Part shown: positions 53,226-62,341 of the stretch, in pieces | Layout: the number at the start of each line of letters is the position of its first letter | Position numbering within the stretch: the first letter of the stretch is position 1 | Source: Vibrio penaeicida | Lineage (GTDB): Bacteria; Pseudomonadota; Gammaproteobacteria; Enterobacterales; Vibrionaceae | Assembly (NCBI RefSeq): GCF_019977755.1 | Contig: NZ_AP025144.1 | Location: 2,170,001-2,234,000 of the forward strand | Direction of reading: 5' to 3' | DNA: 64,000 nt | The notes under the pieces: generated by a model | Database searches by the model: none | What the model saw: the letters and a program-made list of their open reading frames with translations, nothing else | What the model was told of the DNA's origin: nothing | Program-made: the position numbers and the translations under genes

Positions 53226-54544
53226 GTTACGAAATGATCGCTCTGCTGATGTTCTCCGCCATGATGTTAATGCTGCTGACTGGTCAACGTGTTTTTGCCG
53301 TTATCGGATCCATTGCGGTTATCGCAGCCCTTCTCCTTTGGGGAGATGGCGGATCTGAAATAGCCTTTAGCTCTGCCATTAAACTGATGAAATGGTACCC
53401 ATTGTTAACCCTTCCGCTTTTCATATACATGGGCTACATGCTGTCAGAGTCTGGAATTGCGGAAGATCTATATCGAATGTTCCATGTATGGATGGGACCA
53501 CTCAATGGCGGTTTGGCCATCGGCACAATTGGCTTAATGGTCGTGATTTCTGCCATGAACGGGTTGAGTGTTGCGGGGATGGCTATTGGCGCAAGTATCG
53601 CTCTGCCAGAACTGCTAAGACGTGGTTACGACAAAATCATGGTAACTGGCGTCATTCAAGCGGGGAGCTCTCTGGGTATTCTTGTTCCGCCAAGCGTCGT
53701 TCTGGTTCTTTATGGCATGATAGCTCGGCAACCTGTAGGGCAACTTTGGCTCGCTGGCGTTTTTCCAGGGCTCCTGATGGCCACGCTGTTCATCATTTAC
53801 ATTGTCATTCGTTGCAAAATTCAGCCAAATCTCGGTCCGGCGCTACCCGAAGAAGAACGTAACGTCAGCTTAAAAGAAAAACTGCTCTTACTGCGCGCAG
53901 GTATTACCCCACTTCTGATTTTTGTTTCTATGACTGGGCTGTTTTTGATGGGCGTAACGAGCTTAGTCGAAAGCTCCGCCGTGGGTGCAACCGCAGCGAC
54001 GATTGCCGCAATTGCGAAAAAACGATTAAACCGTTCTGTAATGGAAGAAACGCTGCGCAAAACACTCGCAATTAGCTGCATGTTTATGTGGATTATCTTG
54101 GCTGCACTTTGCTTTGGGGCCGTTTTCGATGGTATCGGTGCCGTTAAGGCCATCGAAGGCTTCTTTATTGACCGCCTCAACCTGACCCCTTGGCAAGTTT
54201 TGATTTTAATGCAGCTCTCTTACCTTCTAATGGGAACATTTTTAGACGACACCGCCATGTTGGTCATCGTCGCTCCCTTGTATGTTCCTTTAGTTGGCGC
54301 ATTAGGGTTCGATTTGCTCTGGTATGGTGTGCTTTACACCATCACGTGCCAAATTGCGTACATGACGCCCCCCTTTGGCTACAACTTATTCTTAATGCGA
54401 GCCATGGCTCCACCTGAAGTTTCCTTGAAGGATATCTACCTCTCAATCATTCCTTTTGTCCTGATTATGATTTTTGGATTGATTCTGGTGATGGCCTTCC
54501 CACAACTGGCTTTGTGGCTACCTGAGTACCACTACAGCCGATGA
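53222..54544 (+). CDS. dctM: TRAP transporter large permease subunit (DctM)
   Basis: A 440-residue polytopic permease, about 12 membrane segments, which drives solute import with a Na+ gradient. Landmarks include PLFIYMGYMLSESGIAEDLY, AGSSLGILVPPSVVLVLYGM and TPPFGYNLFLM near the end. It pairs with the DctQ and DctP proteins encoded either side. The cluster order Q-M-P-enzymes suggests the solute is the substrate of the glutamyl-ligase pathway that follows. Confidence 0.92.
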   Translation: MSYEMIALLMFSAMMLMLLTGQRVFAVIGSIAVIAALLLWGDGGSEIAFSSAIKLMKWYPLLTLPLFIYMGYMLSESGIAEDLYRMFHVWMGPLNGGLAIGTIGLMVVISAMNGLSVAGMAIGASIALPELLRRGYDKIMVTGVIQAGSSLGILVPPSVVLVLYGMIARQPVGQLWLAGVFPGLLMATLFIIYIVIRCKIQPNLGPALPEEERNVSLKEKLLLLRAGITPLLIFVSMTGLFLMGVTSLVESSAVGATAATIAAIAKKRLNRSVMEETLRKTLAISCMFMWIILAALCFGAVFDGIGAVKAIEGFFIDRLNLTPWQVLILMQLSYLLMGTFLDDTAMLVIVAPLYVPLVGALGFDLLWYGVLYTITCQIAYMTPPFGYNLFLMRAMAPPEVSLKDIYLSIIPFVLIMIFGLILVMAFPQLALWLPEYHYSR

Positions 54545-54608
54545 AACATAACCTTAAGTGACACCCTTACACTTGGACAAGGACACCCATTCCATGGAGG
54601 AATAAAAC

Positions 54609-55661
54609 ATGTCTAGTAGAAGAGATTTCCTTAAAAAAGCAGGTGCGGTATCTGCTGCGGGTGCGACGGCGATTGTCGGCGCTCCTGCCATCGCAAACAG
54701 CAAAAAAACCATTAAATGGCGTTTGCAAACCTACGCTGGACCAGCATTGGGCGAGCACGTTATCAAACCAGCGGTCGATGCTTTTAACAAAGCCGCAAAT
54801 GGCGAAATGGTTATCGAGCTGTTTTATGCCGATCAGTTAGTACCTACTGGTGAGCTTTTCCGTGCGATGCAAAGAGGAACCATCGACGCAGTACAAAGTG
54901 ATGATGACTCTATCGCTGCACCGGTGGATGTGTCCGTATTTGGGGGGTACTTCCCATTTGCTACCCGTTACAGCTTGGATGTCCCTGTACTCTTTGAGCA
55001 GTACGGGTTGAAAGAGATATGGCAAGAGGCATATGGCGAGGTAAAAGGCGTGACATGGCTATCTGCTGGCGCATGGGATCCTTGTCATTTCGCGACTGTA
55101 GAACCCATTAACAGCCTCGCTGACTTAAAAGGTAAACGTGTATTTACCTTCCCTACCGCTGGGCGGTTCTTGTCTCGCTTCGGTGTCATTCCCGTCACTC
55201 TCCCTTGGGAAGACGTGGAAGTCGCGATTCAAACAGGCGAGCTTGATGGCATTGCTTGGTCAGGAATTACAGAAGACTACACCGTAGGTTGGGCAGATGT
55301 GACCAAGTACTTCTTAACCAACAACATCTCTGGCGCGTGGTGCGGATCCTTCTTTGCCAATAGCGAACGTTGGGACGCCTTGCCTGAACACCTCAAAACA
55401 CTGTGGAGACTTTGCATGGACAGCTCCCACTACTACCGACAGCACTGGTATTGGGGTGGAGAAGCTAAACTTCGTGTAGAAGGCGACAAACTTGCGCTCA
55501 CCACCATTCCAGATGAAGAGTGGAAAACCGTCGAGCAGGAAGCGCTGAAATTCTGGGATGAAATCGCGAAAACTAGCCCTAGAACTAAGCGTGTGGTGGA
55601 GATATTTAAGAAATACGCCGCAGATATGGAGAAAGCAGGAAAGCCATATCGCTACAGCTAA
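54609..55661 (+). CDS. dctP: TRAP transporter solute-binding protein (DctP), Tat-exported
   Basis: A 350-residue periplasmic binding protein. The N-terminus SSRRDFLKKAGAVSAAGATA is a twin-arginine signal, so it is folded before export by Tat. The mature domain has DctP landmarks: LKGKRVFTFPTAGRFLSRFG, which includes the Arg that normally binds a substrate carboxylate, and VEVAIQTGELDGIAWSG. GGAGG stands 8 bases before the ATG. The signal and the WSGITEDYTVG region resemble the TakP-like branch. A hairpin follows the gene. Confidence 0.9.
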   Translation: MSSRRDFLKKAGAVSAAGATAIVGAPAIANSKKTIKWRLQTYAGPALGEHVIKPAVDAFNKAANGEMVIELFYADQLVPTGELFRAMQRGTIDAVQSDDDSIAAPVDVSVFGGYFPFATRYSLDVPVLFEQYGLKEIWQEAYGEVKGVTWLSAGAWDPCHFATVEPINSLADLKGKRVFTFPTAGRFLSRFGVIPVTLPWEDVEVAIQTGELDGIAWSGITEDYTVGWADVTKYFLTNNISGAWCGSFFANSERWDALPEHLKTLWRLCMDSSHYYRQHWYWGGEAKLRVEGDKLALTTIPDEEWKTVEQEALKFWDEIAKTSPRTKRVVEIFKKYAADMEKAGKPYRYS

Positions 55662-55670
55662 CAGGGTATA

Positions 55671-55694
55671 GCACCGGCTTGATTTAGCCGGTGC
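55671..55694 (+). other. Intercistronic hairpin after dctP
   Basis: GCACCGGCT (55671-55679) and AGCCGGTGC (55686-55694) form a 9-bp stem with a 6-nt loop and no T-run. It probably stabilises the abundant binding-protein message while letting transcription continue into the ligase gene. Confidence 0.7.
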
Positions 55695-55709
55695 TTAGAG
55701 GATTGTAAA

Positions 55710-57077
55710 ATGGATGCAAGATCAGTTAAAACCATCGAAGACGCCAAAAAAATTGTTGAAGAACGTGGTCTTACCCACATCAAAGTTGGGCTGTTCGATA
55801 ACGATGGGATTATGCGTGGGAAGTACATGTCAAAAGGCAAATTCTTTTCATCTCTCGATAAAGGCTTTGCTTTTTGCGATGTCGTTCTGGGTTGGGATTC
55901 AAAAGACCAACTTTACGACAACACCACATTTACTGGGTGGCACACAGGATACCCAGATGCACCAGTAAAAATTCTGCCAGAGACGTGTCGAGACGTATTG
56001 GATGAAGACGGCATGCTTCTATTTATCGCAGAGTTCGACGAGAAAGCTGCCAACGTTTGCCCAAGAGGCACACTGGAGCGCATCCTTAAAAAGCTCGATG
56101 ATTTAGGTTTAAACGCCTTTGCCGCGTTTGAATATGAGTTTTTCGTTTTTAACGAAACACCCAAGTCCGTCCGAGAGAAAAACTACAACAATTTGGAACC
56201 TATAACACCAGATTGGTTTGGTTACTCCATGATACGAAACTCCACCTATCTAGAGTTATACCAGCAATTGATCGACCTTGGAGAGACGATGGATTTTCCG
56301 ATTGAAGGGATCCATTCAGAAACGGGACCTGGAGTATTGGAAGCAGCGCTTGAAGTCGATAAGGCGATGGAATCCGCTGACAAAGCGGCGTTATTCAAGA
56401 CTTACACAAAAGTTCTCGCCCAGAGAAATGACCTAATGGCGACCTTTATGGCGAAATGGAGCAACGACTACCCTGGTCAAAGTGGGCATATCCATATTTC
56501 GCTGCAAAACAAAGACGGCAGTTCCGCTTTTTACGATCCAAAAGGCGAACACAATATGAGCACGCTACAGCGTCACTTCGTGGCGGGTTTACAGCGCTTA
56601 ATGCCTGACTTTTTATGTATGGTCGCCCCCACGATAAACAGCTATCGCAGAATGATTCCCGGCTTTTGGGCACCCACCCACTCCACATGGGCAGTAGAAA
56701 ACCGAACCACGTCTTTACGCGTTATTCCCGGCTCGCCGAGTAGTCAAAGAGTGGAATACCGAATTGGTGCCGCCGACGGTAACCCGTACCTCGCGCTGGC
56801 TGCTGCTTTGGCGTCTGGTCTGTGCGGAATCATGAACAAATGGGAACCCGGTGAACCCATCGTTGGAAACGCTTACGAGCAGGATATTCCTGAAGACTTA
56901 AAACTCCCTGCAACACTCTGGGATGCTGCTCAACGCTTGAAAGGTTCTCAGCACGCGCGGGATATGTTTGGCGATGAGTTTGTGGACCACTTTGCCGCCT
57001 CTCGTGAATGGGAAGAACGAGAATTCAGAAAAGCGGTAACGGATTGGGAAATGAAGCGCTACTTCGAAATTATTTAA
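55710..57077 (+). CDS. Glutamine synthetase-like gamma-glutamyl ligase
   Basis: A 455-residue enzyme of the glutamine-synthetase superfamily. The ATP/metal region AFAAFEYEFFVFNE, GHIHISL and the glutamate-binding NRTTSLRVI are present. The GS adenylylation segment is not evident, and the sequence looks like PuuA/IpuC/GlnT-type ligases that join glutamate to an amine rather than ammonia. Downstream aldehyde and alcohol dehydrogenases and an amidase-type protein support a role in amine catabolism. The amine is inferred, not shown: an amino alcohol such as ethanolamine or an aminopropanol would fit best. Confidence 0.82.
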   Translation: MDARSVKTIEDAKKIVEERGLTHIKVGLFDNDGIMRGKYMSKGKFFSSLDKGFAFCDVVLGWDSKDQLYDNTTFTGWHTGYPDAPVKILPETCRDVLDEDGMLLFIAEFDEKAANVCPRGTLERILKKLDDLGLNAFAAFEYEFFVFNETPKSVREKNYNNLEPITPDWFGYSMIRNSTYLELYQQLIDLGETMDFPIEGIHSETGPGVLEAALEVDKAMESADKAALFKTYTKVLAQRNDLMATFMAKWSNDYPGQSGHIHISLQNKDGSSAFYDPKGEHNMSTLQRHFVAGLQRLMPDFLCMVAPTINSYRRMIPGFWAPTHSTWAVENRTTSLRVIPGSPSSQRVEYRIGAADGNPYLALAAALASGLCGIMNKWEPGEPIVGNAYEQDIPEDLKLPATLWDAAQRLKGSQHARDMFGDEFVDHFAASREWEEREFRKAVTDWEMKRYFEII

Positions 57078-57129
57078 GCTTATCCGTCGATATTGAAAAG
57101 AGCGAACACAAAAGAAGGTATAGGAAAAC

Positions 57130-58521
57130 ATGGAACAGAAAACCCTATCGCCGATCAATGGCAATATCTGCGTCACACGCACATTAGCATGCGAAGAAGA
57201 CATCGCGCTTGCCATTGATAAAGCCAACAAAGCCCAAAAGGAATGGCAGGCAACACCTCTAAAGGCAAGAAAAGCGATTTGCAAACAAGCCATCGAAAAT
57301 TTTGTTGCAAACAAAGCGGTCCTTGCTGAAGAAATTACCATGATGATGGGCAGACCCATTTCTTACACGCAAGGCGAGATCATGGGCGTTGAAGAGCGTG
57401 CGCTCTCAATGATCGAGCAATCCGACAAAGCCCTTGAAACCATCACGCTACCAGAGAAAAAAGGGTTCACTCGATACATCAAGCGTGTCCCAGTTGGAAA
57501 CGTTTTGATCATCGCACCATGGAATTATCCGTATTTAACAGCCATCAACGCTGTGATTCCCGCCTTGCTTGCTGGGAATACCGTGATCTTGAAACATTCT
57601 GCTCAAACCCCTTTGTGCTCAGAACGGTTAGTGGAGGCGTTTAAAGGGACTGGTATACCTATTGGCACTTTTCAATATTTACATACAGACCATGCTTCCA
57701 CTGAAAAACTCATTCAAAACCCTAGTATTCATTACGTCGCGTTCACGGGTTCTGTTGCTGGTGGCGAAATGGTGGAACGCAATGCCGCAGGTCGGTTCAT
57801 TGGTGTCGGATTAGAACTAGGTGGCAAAGACCCTGCGTATGTAAGAGCTGACGCCAACCTAGACCACGCGGCTGAATCGCTGGTAGATGGTGCGTTCTTT
57901 AATTCTGGTCAATCTTGTTGCGGTATCGAGCGAATCTATGTTCATGAATCGGTTCACGATTCATTCGTTGAAAAAGCTGTTACTTTGACCAAGTCCTATC
58001 AGCTCGGTGATCCCAATCATTCGGATACAACACTTGGTCCAATGGTGCGCACGGCGGCTGCCGATTTTGTGCGAGAACAAATTAATGATGCTTTAGCTAA
58101 AGGGGCGACCCCACACATTGATGAATCTCTGTTCTCCACAAGTCAGGAAGGCACCCCCTATCTCGCCCCCCAGATTTTATCCAATGTCGACCACTCCATG
58201 AGTGTTATGACAGAAGAATCCTTTGGACCCGTTGTTGGTATTCAATCGGTAAGCAGCGATGAAGAAGCCATTCAATTGATGAACGACAGTGACTTTGGGC
58301 TGACCGCTTCCATTTTTTCTACTGATGAAGAAACAGCGAGCCGACTCGGTGAAAGCGTTCAAACTGGCACTTTTTTTGTCAATCGCTGTGACTACCTTGA
58401 CCCTCAGTTGGCATGGACAGGTGTTAAAAATTCCGGTCGAGGGTGCACCTTATCTCCAATCGGTTTTGAAATGCTAACGAGACCGAAATCTTTCCACATT
58501 AAATCCTTGGGAGAGAAATAA
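57130..58521 (+). CDS. NAD(P)-dependent aldehyde dehydrogenase
   Basis: A 463-residue aldehyde dehydrogenase. The general-base region is LELGGKD with Glu229 and the nucleophile is Cys263 in NSGQSCCG. The cofactor site APWNYPYL lies near residue 132. It would oxidise the aldehyde made by the neighbouring alcohol dehydrogenase to a carboxylic acid. The last base of its stop codon is the first base of the next gene's ATG, so the two oxidations are translationally coupled. Confidence 0.9.
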   Translation: MEQKTLSPINGNICVTRTLACEEDIALAIDKANKAQKEWQATPLKARKAICKQAIENFVANKAVLAEEITMMMGRPISYTQGEIMGVEERALSMIEQSDKALETITLPEKKGFTRYIKRVPVGNVLIIAPWNYPYLTAINAVIPALLAGNTVILKHSAQTPLCSERLVEAFKGTGIPIGTFQYLHTDHASTEKLIQNPSIHYVAFTGSVAGGEMVERNAAGRFIGVGLELGGKDPAYVRADANLDHAAESLVDGAFFNSGQSCCGIERIYVHESVHDSFVEKAVTLTKSYQLGDPNHSDTTLGPMVRTAAADFVREQINDALAKGATPHIDESLFSTSQEGTPYLAPQILSNVDHSMSVMTEESFGPVVGIQSVSSDEEAIQLMNDSDFGLTASIFSTDEETASRLGESVQTGTFFVNRCDYLDPQLAWTGVKNSGRGCTLSPIGFEMLTRPKSFHIKSLGEK

Positions 58522-59696
58522 TGACACATGCAAACTGGAACTATCCAACCGCAATTAGCGTCGGAGAAGGCTGCTTGGACTCACTGGCCGAACACTGTAA
58601 ACGCCTTAACATGTCGTCTCCCTTGTTGGTCACCGATCCATTCTTAGCGGATTTAGACATCGTGAGAAATGCGATATCAAATTGCCAATCACACGGTGTA
58701 TCAGTGGGTTTATTTGCCGATATTCAAGGCAACCCAACCGATTCCAATGTCAATCGTGGAATTGAGGCTTTCAATAACGGAAAACACGATGGCATTGTTG
58801 CGTTTGGAGGTGGTTCTAGCCTAGACGCAGCCAAAGCTATCGCACTTTGCACCAAACAAAGTCTTCCACTGTGGTGCTTTGAGGATGTCGGTGACAATTG
58901 GATGCAAGCCGATGAAAGCAAAATAGTCCCAGTTATAGCGATTCCTACCACGGCGGGTACAGGGTCTGAAGTGGGCAGAGCATCTGTGATTACCGACTCT
59001 CAAACTCACGTAAAAAAAATCATCTTTCACCCGAAAATGATGCCAGTGCAAGTGTTGCTCGATCCCAACGTTACTGTAGGGCTACCAAATCATATTACTG
59101 CCGCGACAGGTATGGATGCGCTCTCGCACAGCATAGAAGCTTATTGCGCTCCCGGTTATCACCCAATGGCTGATGGCATCGCGGTTGAGTCAATAAAACT
59201 CGTAAAGCACTACTTGTATCGAGCGTATCTAGACGGAACGGACATCGAAGCGAGAACTCAACTCCTCGTCGCCTCAAGCATGGGAGCGACGGCGTTTCAA
59301 AAAGGGTTAGGGGCAATGCATGCCTTAGCGCATACCCTAGGCGGGCTATACGATAAACATCACGGACTGCTAAATGCCATTCTGATGCCCTACGTTTTGG
59401 AAGCCAATCGCGACAAAATTGAAGATAAAATGTTGGTGCTCGCAAGATCGCTTTCTCTCCAATCCCCCAGCTTCGATGCCGTACTTGAGTGGGTTTTGGG
59501 AATGCGTAAAACGCTAAACATCCCACACACTTTAGCGGAAATAGGGCTAGACGGAAGCGACGCAAAGCGAATTGGCGAGCTCGCCGTTCTTGATGCTGCG
59601 GCAGGTGGAAATCCGATTTTATTCAACGCTGAAGAGTATTCGAATCTGTTTATGCACGCTCTAACGGGTCAACCCATGAATCAACCAACCTCGTAG
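58521..59696 (+). CDS. Iron-containing alcohol dehydrogenase
   Basis: A 391-residue group III alcohol dehydrogenase. The dinucleotide-binding GGGSSLDAAKAIAL, the TTAGTGSEV segment and the two metal-binding stretches (ATGMDALSHSIEAYCAPGYH and GAMHALAHTLGGLYDKHHGL) with their histidines are intact. It would oxidise a primary alcohol to an aldehyde with NAD. Overlap with the aldehyde dehydrogenase gene suggests the aldehyde is passed on directly. Coupled to a glutamyl ligase, the substrate is probably a gamma-glutamylated amino alcohol. Confidence 0.9.
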   Translation: MTHANWNYPTAISVGEGCLDSLAEHCKRLNMSSPLLVTDPFLADLDIVRNAISNCQSHGVSVGLFADIQGNPTDSNVNRGIEAFNNGKHDGIVAFGGGSSLDAAKAIALCTKQSLPLWCFEDVGDNWMQADESKIVPVIAIPTTAGTGSEVGRASVITDSQTHVKKIIFHPKMMPVQVLLDPNVTVGLPNHITAATGMDALSHSIEAYCAPGYHPMADGIAVESIKLVKHYLYRAYLDGTDIEARTQLLVASSMGATAFQKGLGAMHALAHTLGGLYDKHHGLLNAILMPYVLEANRDKIEDKMLVLARSLSLQSPSFDAVLEWVLGMRKTLNIPHTLAEIGLDGSDAKRIGELAVLDAAAGGNPILFNAEEYSNLFMHALTGQPMNQPTS

Positions 59697-59707
59697 CGGT
59701 GATGACT

Positions 59708-60421
59708 ATGAAAATCGGTATACTGATCTGTGATGACGTCAATCCTAAGTTAGAGCCAGATCATGGCAGCTATAAAGATATGTTTACACGACTTCTGCAT
59801 GCTGTAGATGAAACACTTGAGCTTCGGTTCTATTGGGTCAATCATTCCGAATTTCCTGACGATGTTTCCGAATGTGATGCCTATATTACTTCCGGTAGTA
59901 AATCTGGTGTCATGGATAGCGATCAATGGATCCAAGAGCTAGAGAATCTGGTTCGTCAGATCCACCAGAATCATATACCTTTCATTGGTATATGTTTTGG
60001 TCATCAATTATTGGCTAAAGCGCTGGGAGGACAAGTTGACAGGGCCGATGTTGGCTGGGGAGTCGGTACGGCAATTGCTAAAATTGTCGCCCCCTACCCT
60101 TGGATGCTCCCATACCAAGACACGGTAAACCTACTGGTTAGCCACCAAGATCAAGTTATATCAATGCCAGACGATGGTCAGGTGGTCGCGGGAAACGATT
60201 TCTGCCCTGTGTCCATTATGGTGGTGGGGAAAAGTTCACTAGGGATTCAGGCACATCCCGAATTTTGCGCGCCCTATTCAAAAGCCTTAATAGAGGTACG
60301 AAAAGACGCGATTCCAAAGCCTGTTCAAGACAAAGGTTTAGCGTCCTTAAAACTGCCCACAGACGGCTTGTTGGTGACTCAGTGGATGTTGAATTTCATT
60401 AAGTATGCCCGCCCCAAGTGA
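59708..60421 (+). CDS. Class I glutamine amidotransferase-type hydrolase
   Basis: A 237-residue single-domain class I amidotransferase fold. The nucleophile is Cys96 in FIGICFGHQ, and the His-x-Glu of the triad is in GIQAHPEF near residue 182. No synthetase domain is attached, so it may act as a free gamma-glutamyl hydrolase, in the way PuuD does on gamma-glutamyl-GABA, though it belongs to another branch than PuuD. Starts at GTG 59699, ATG 59702 and ATG 59708 are possible; the last begins the conserved MKIGILICDD. It closes the cluster. Confidence 0.82.
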   Translation: MKIGILICDDVNPKLEPDHGSYKDMFTRLLHAVDETLELRFYWVNHSEFPDDVSECDAYITSGSKSGVMDSDQWIQELENLVRQIHQNHIPFIGICFGHQLLAKALGGQVDRADVGWGVGTAIAKIVAPYPWMLPYQDTVNLLVSHQDQVISMPDDGQVVAGNDFCPVSIMVVGKSSLGIQAHPEFCAPYSKALIEVRKDAIPKPVQDKGLASLKLPTDGLLVTQWMLNFIKYARPK

Positions 60422-60462
60422 GAAAATTTTGGCGAAGAATACCGGAGAGGTACGCTATCAGA

Positions 60463-62082
60463 TTAAAGAGTATTTTTTAGAAAAGATTGTAAACTAGTCA
60501 GCTCCGACTGAACTAAGAAATCCTCGCTATCAACTTCTAGCATAGTGGTTAGTTCTTTGGCGTCAGCATGTTGGCCAGATTGTATCTTCCAGTAAATCAA
60601 ATCGAGAAGAATACTCGTCTCTGCGCGGCGCGATCCGACCATTTCATTGATCGCCAATGCTTCTTCCAAAGCAGTGATACGTACCTTGGTCTCTAGGTTT
60701 TGACTTCGACTAAAGCGAAGCAATGCCATCATCTTTTGAGGGAAACTGGTTTGATTTGTATGGTTGCTTACCGTTAACTCCGCTCCCGCTACTGACGTGT
60801 GCCAAGGCGGTACTCCTACGCTCGGGATTGCATCAGAACCTAACGGAGAGCGCTCAAGACGCTGCCGATTTAACAAATAACCCAAGTAGTATTCGATTTC
60901 ATTGCCTTGCTCCAACCAAAAGTAGTTGGCACCTATCACTTCGGAATAATGACTTTGGGATAAATGCATCTCCGCTTTATCTAGCTCACCTTTTCTCATC
61001 CACATTTCCGCTAACCATAAATGCGACATTGCGACAACAATGGGATCGGGTGAACTCTCTAACAAAGACCGCAGGTTTATTTGTGCTTCTTCTCTATTCC
61101 CGAGTTCCAATTGGCAAATTGCGTATTGAAGCACACTCCATTCGTGAGACAAATCAATCGTATATGAGGCAGCGAAATAGTGCTGAGCAAGTTTACACCC
61201 TCGCTGACTTAACGCGTGTTGCCCTTTCGCATACTCGTGCATCGCATTCACTTCAAACTCATATTCGGGTAACGCATCAACGTTCTTTGCTGGGCGCAGC
61301 AAGTGCACAATGCTAGACGCTATGCTCGGCATGCTAAGCGCCAAGTCTTGTTTTTCTATTTCGCCAGATGTTTGATTTAACTGCTCGTCCAAAATGGTAT
61401 AGGAAATTATCTGCCTTCCCTGCTTTAACGATACGGAAGCAAAGATCGCTACATTTACGCTGGCAGAAGAAAAATCATTACTTCGCCAGTCTTTAAGAGC
61501 GTTACTCTTTGCTTTGAATTGGTTAGGTGGGTAAACCTGAACATCTGGATAAAGCATAAGATCAGTGGCAAGCATGTCGCTTAAGCCATATTCAATCCAA
61601 TGATAGGAATCAAGTTGGGTGGCATTTTCAAAGGGCAACACCGCTACTCTGATTTTTCTGTCAGAGAAATCCATCGAGCCCTCTTGGTTGAACACCCAAA
61701 GTAGCGTCACAAGTATTAGGAGTACACAGGACAGTGCGGCAAAGCTGTTTCTTCGCCAGTGTGACGGTTGTTCATCCACTTGTGTAATGGGAGCAATCCA
61801 TTTATAGCCTTGATTAGGAATAGTTCGAATAAACCTGGGGCTAGAAGCCGAATCACCCAACAGCTTTCTCAGCTCCAACACGCTCTGAGATAAGGAGCGC
61901 TCTCGATAATCTCCATTGGTCCAAAGCGCAGCTAAGAGCTCTTCTTTAGAGATAATACGTTCAGGGTTTTCAAGAAAATAGCAGAGAAGTTGGTGGACTT
62001 TATTGCGAACAGCGACGGGTTCATCATTAAGTATTAGGCACTCTTTCTCAGCATCAAATCTGTATTCCCCAAACTGAATCAT
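60463..62082 (-). CDS. CadC/ToxR-like membrane-anchored transcriptional regulator
   Basis: A 539-residue regulator. Residues about 3-95 are an OmpR-type winged helix (SVLELRKLLGDSASSPRFIR and NQGYKWIA are family marks), a single membrane helix follows at about 114-134, and the remaining 400 residues face the periplasm and contain TPR-like helices (about 280-400). Such one-component regulators sense an outside cue and bind DNA from the membrane. The ATG at 62082 with AAAGGGA just upstream is preferred to 62103. It diverges from a secreted hydrolase gene, a likely target. Confidence 0.85.
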   Translation of the reverse strand: MIQFGEYRFDAEKECLILNDEPVAVRNKVHQLLCYFLENPERIISKEELLAALWTNGDYRERSLSQSVLELRKLLGDSASSPRFIRTIPNQGYKWIAPITQVDEQPSHWRRNSFAALSCVLLILVTLLWVFNQEGSMDFSDRKIRVAVLPFENATQLDSYHWIEYGLSDMLATDLMLYPDVQVYPPNQFKAKSNALKDWRSNDFSSASVNVAIFASVSLKQGRQIISYTILDEQLNQTSGEIEKQDLALSMPSIASSIVHLLRPAKNVDALPEYEFEVNAMHEYAKGQHALSQRGCKLAQHYFAASYTIDLSHEWSVLQYAICQLELGNREEAQINLRSLLESSPDPIVVAMSHLWLAEMWMRKGELDKAEMHLSQSHYSEVIGANYFWLEQGNEIEYYLGYLLNRQRLERSPLGSDAIPSVGVPPWHTSVAGAELTVSNHTNQTSFPQKMMALLRFSRSQNLETKVRITALEEALAINEMVGSRRAETSILLDLIYWKIQSGQHADAKELTTMLEVDSEDFLVQSELTSLQSFLKNTL

Positions 62083-62341
62083 AAATCCCTTTCTATATTT
62101 CATCGAATAGCTCAGAAGGTAAGAAGACTATCGCGAGCGAACTGTTCTTTCAATCAAGAATCAACGAATAAGCTGATCACTCTAATTGACGATCAATGCA
62201 CCTTAATTTGAAGAAGATAAATCTGAATTTGACATCTTTTGTAATCTCTTGCTTTTGAATTGATATCATTTTTAGTCATTTTAATTGAACAAGAAGCCTA
62301 GGCAATGCACCTTGAAAATCACATAACACAAGGAGTTTAAA

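Noticed and set aside
59095..59565. Minus-strand ORF of 156 codons opposite the alcohol dehydrogenase
   Set aside because: Antisense to a conserved gene with intact metal-binding motifs and no start signal; treated as a shadow.
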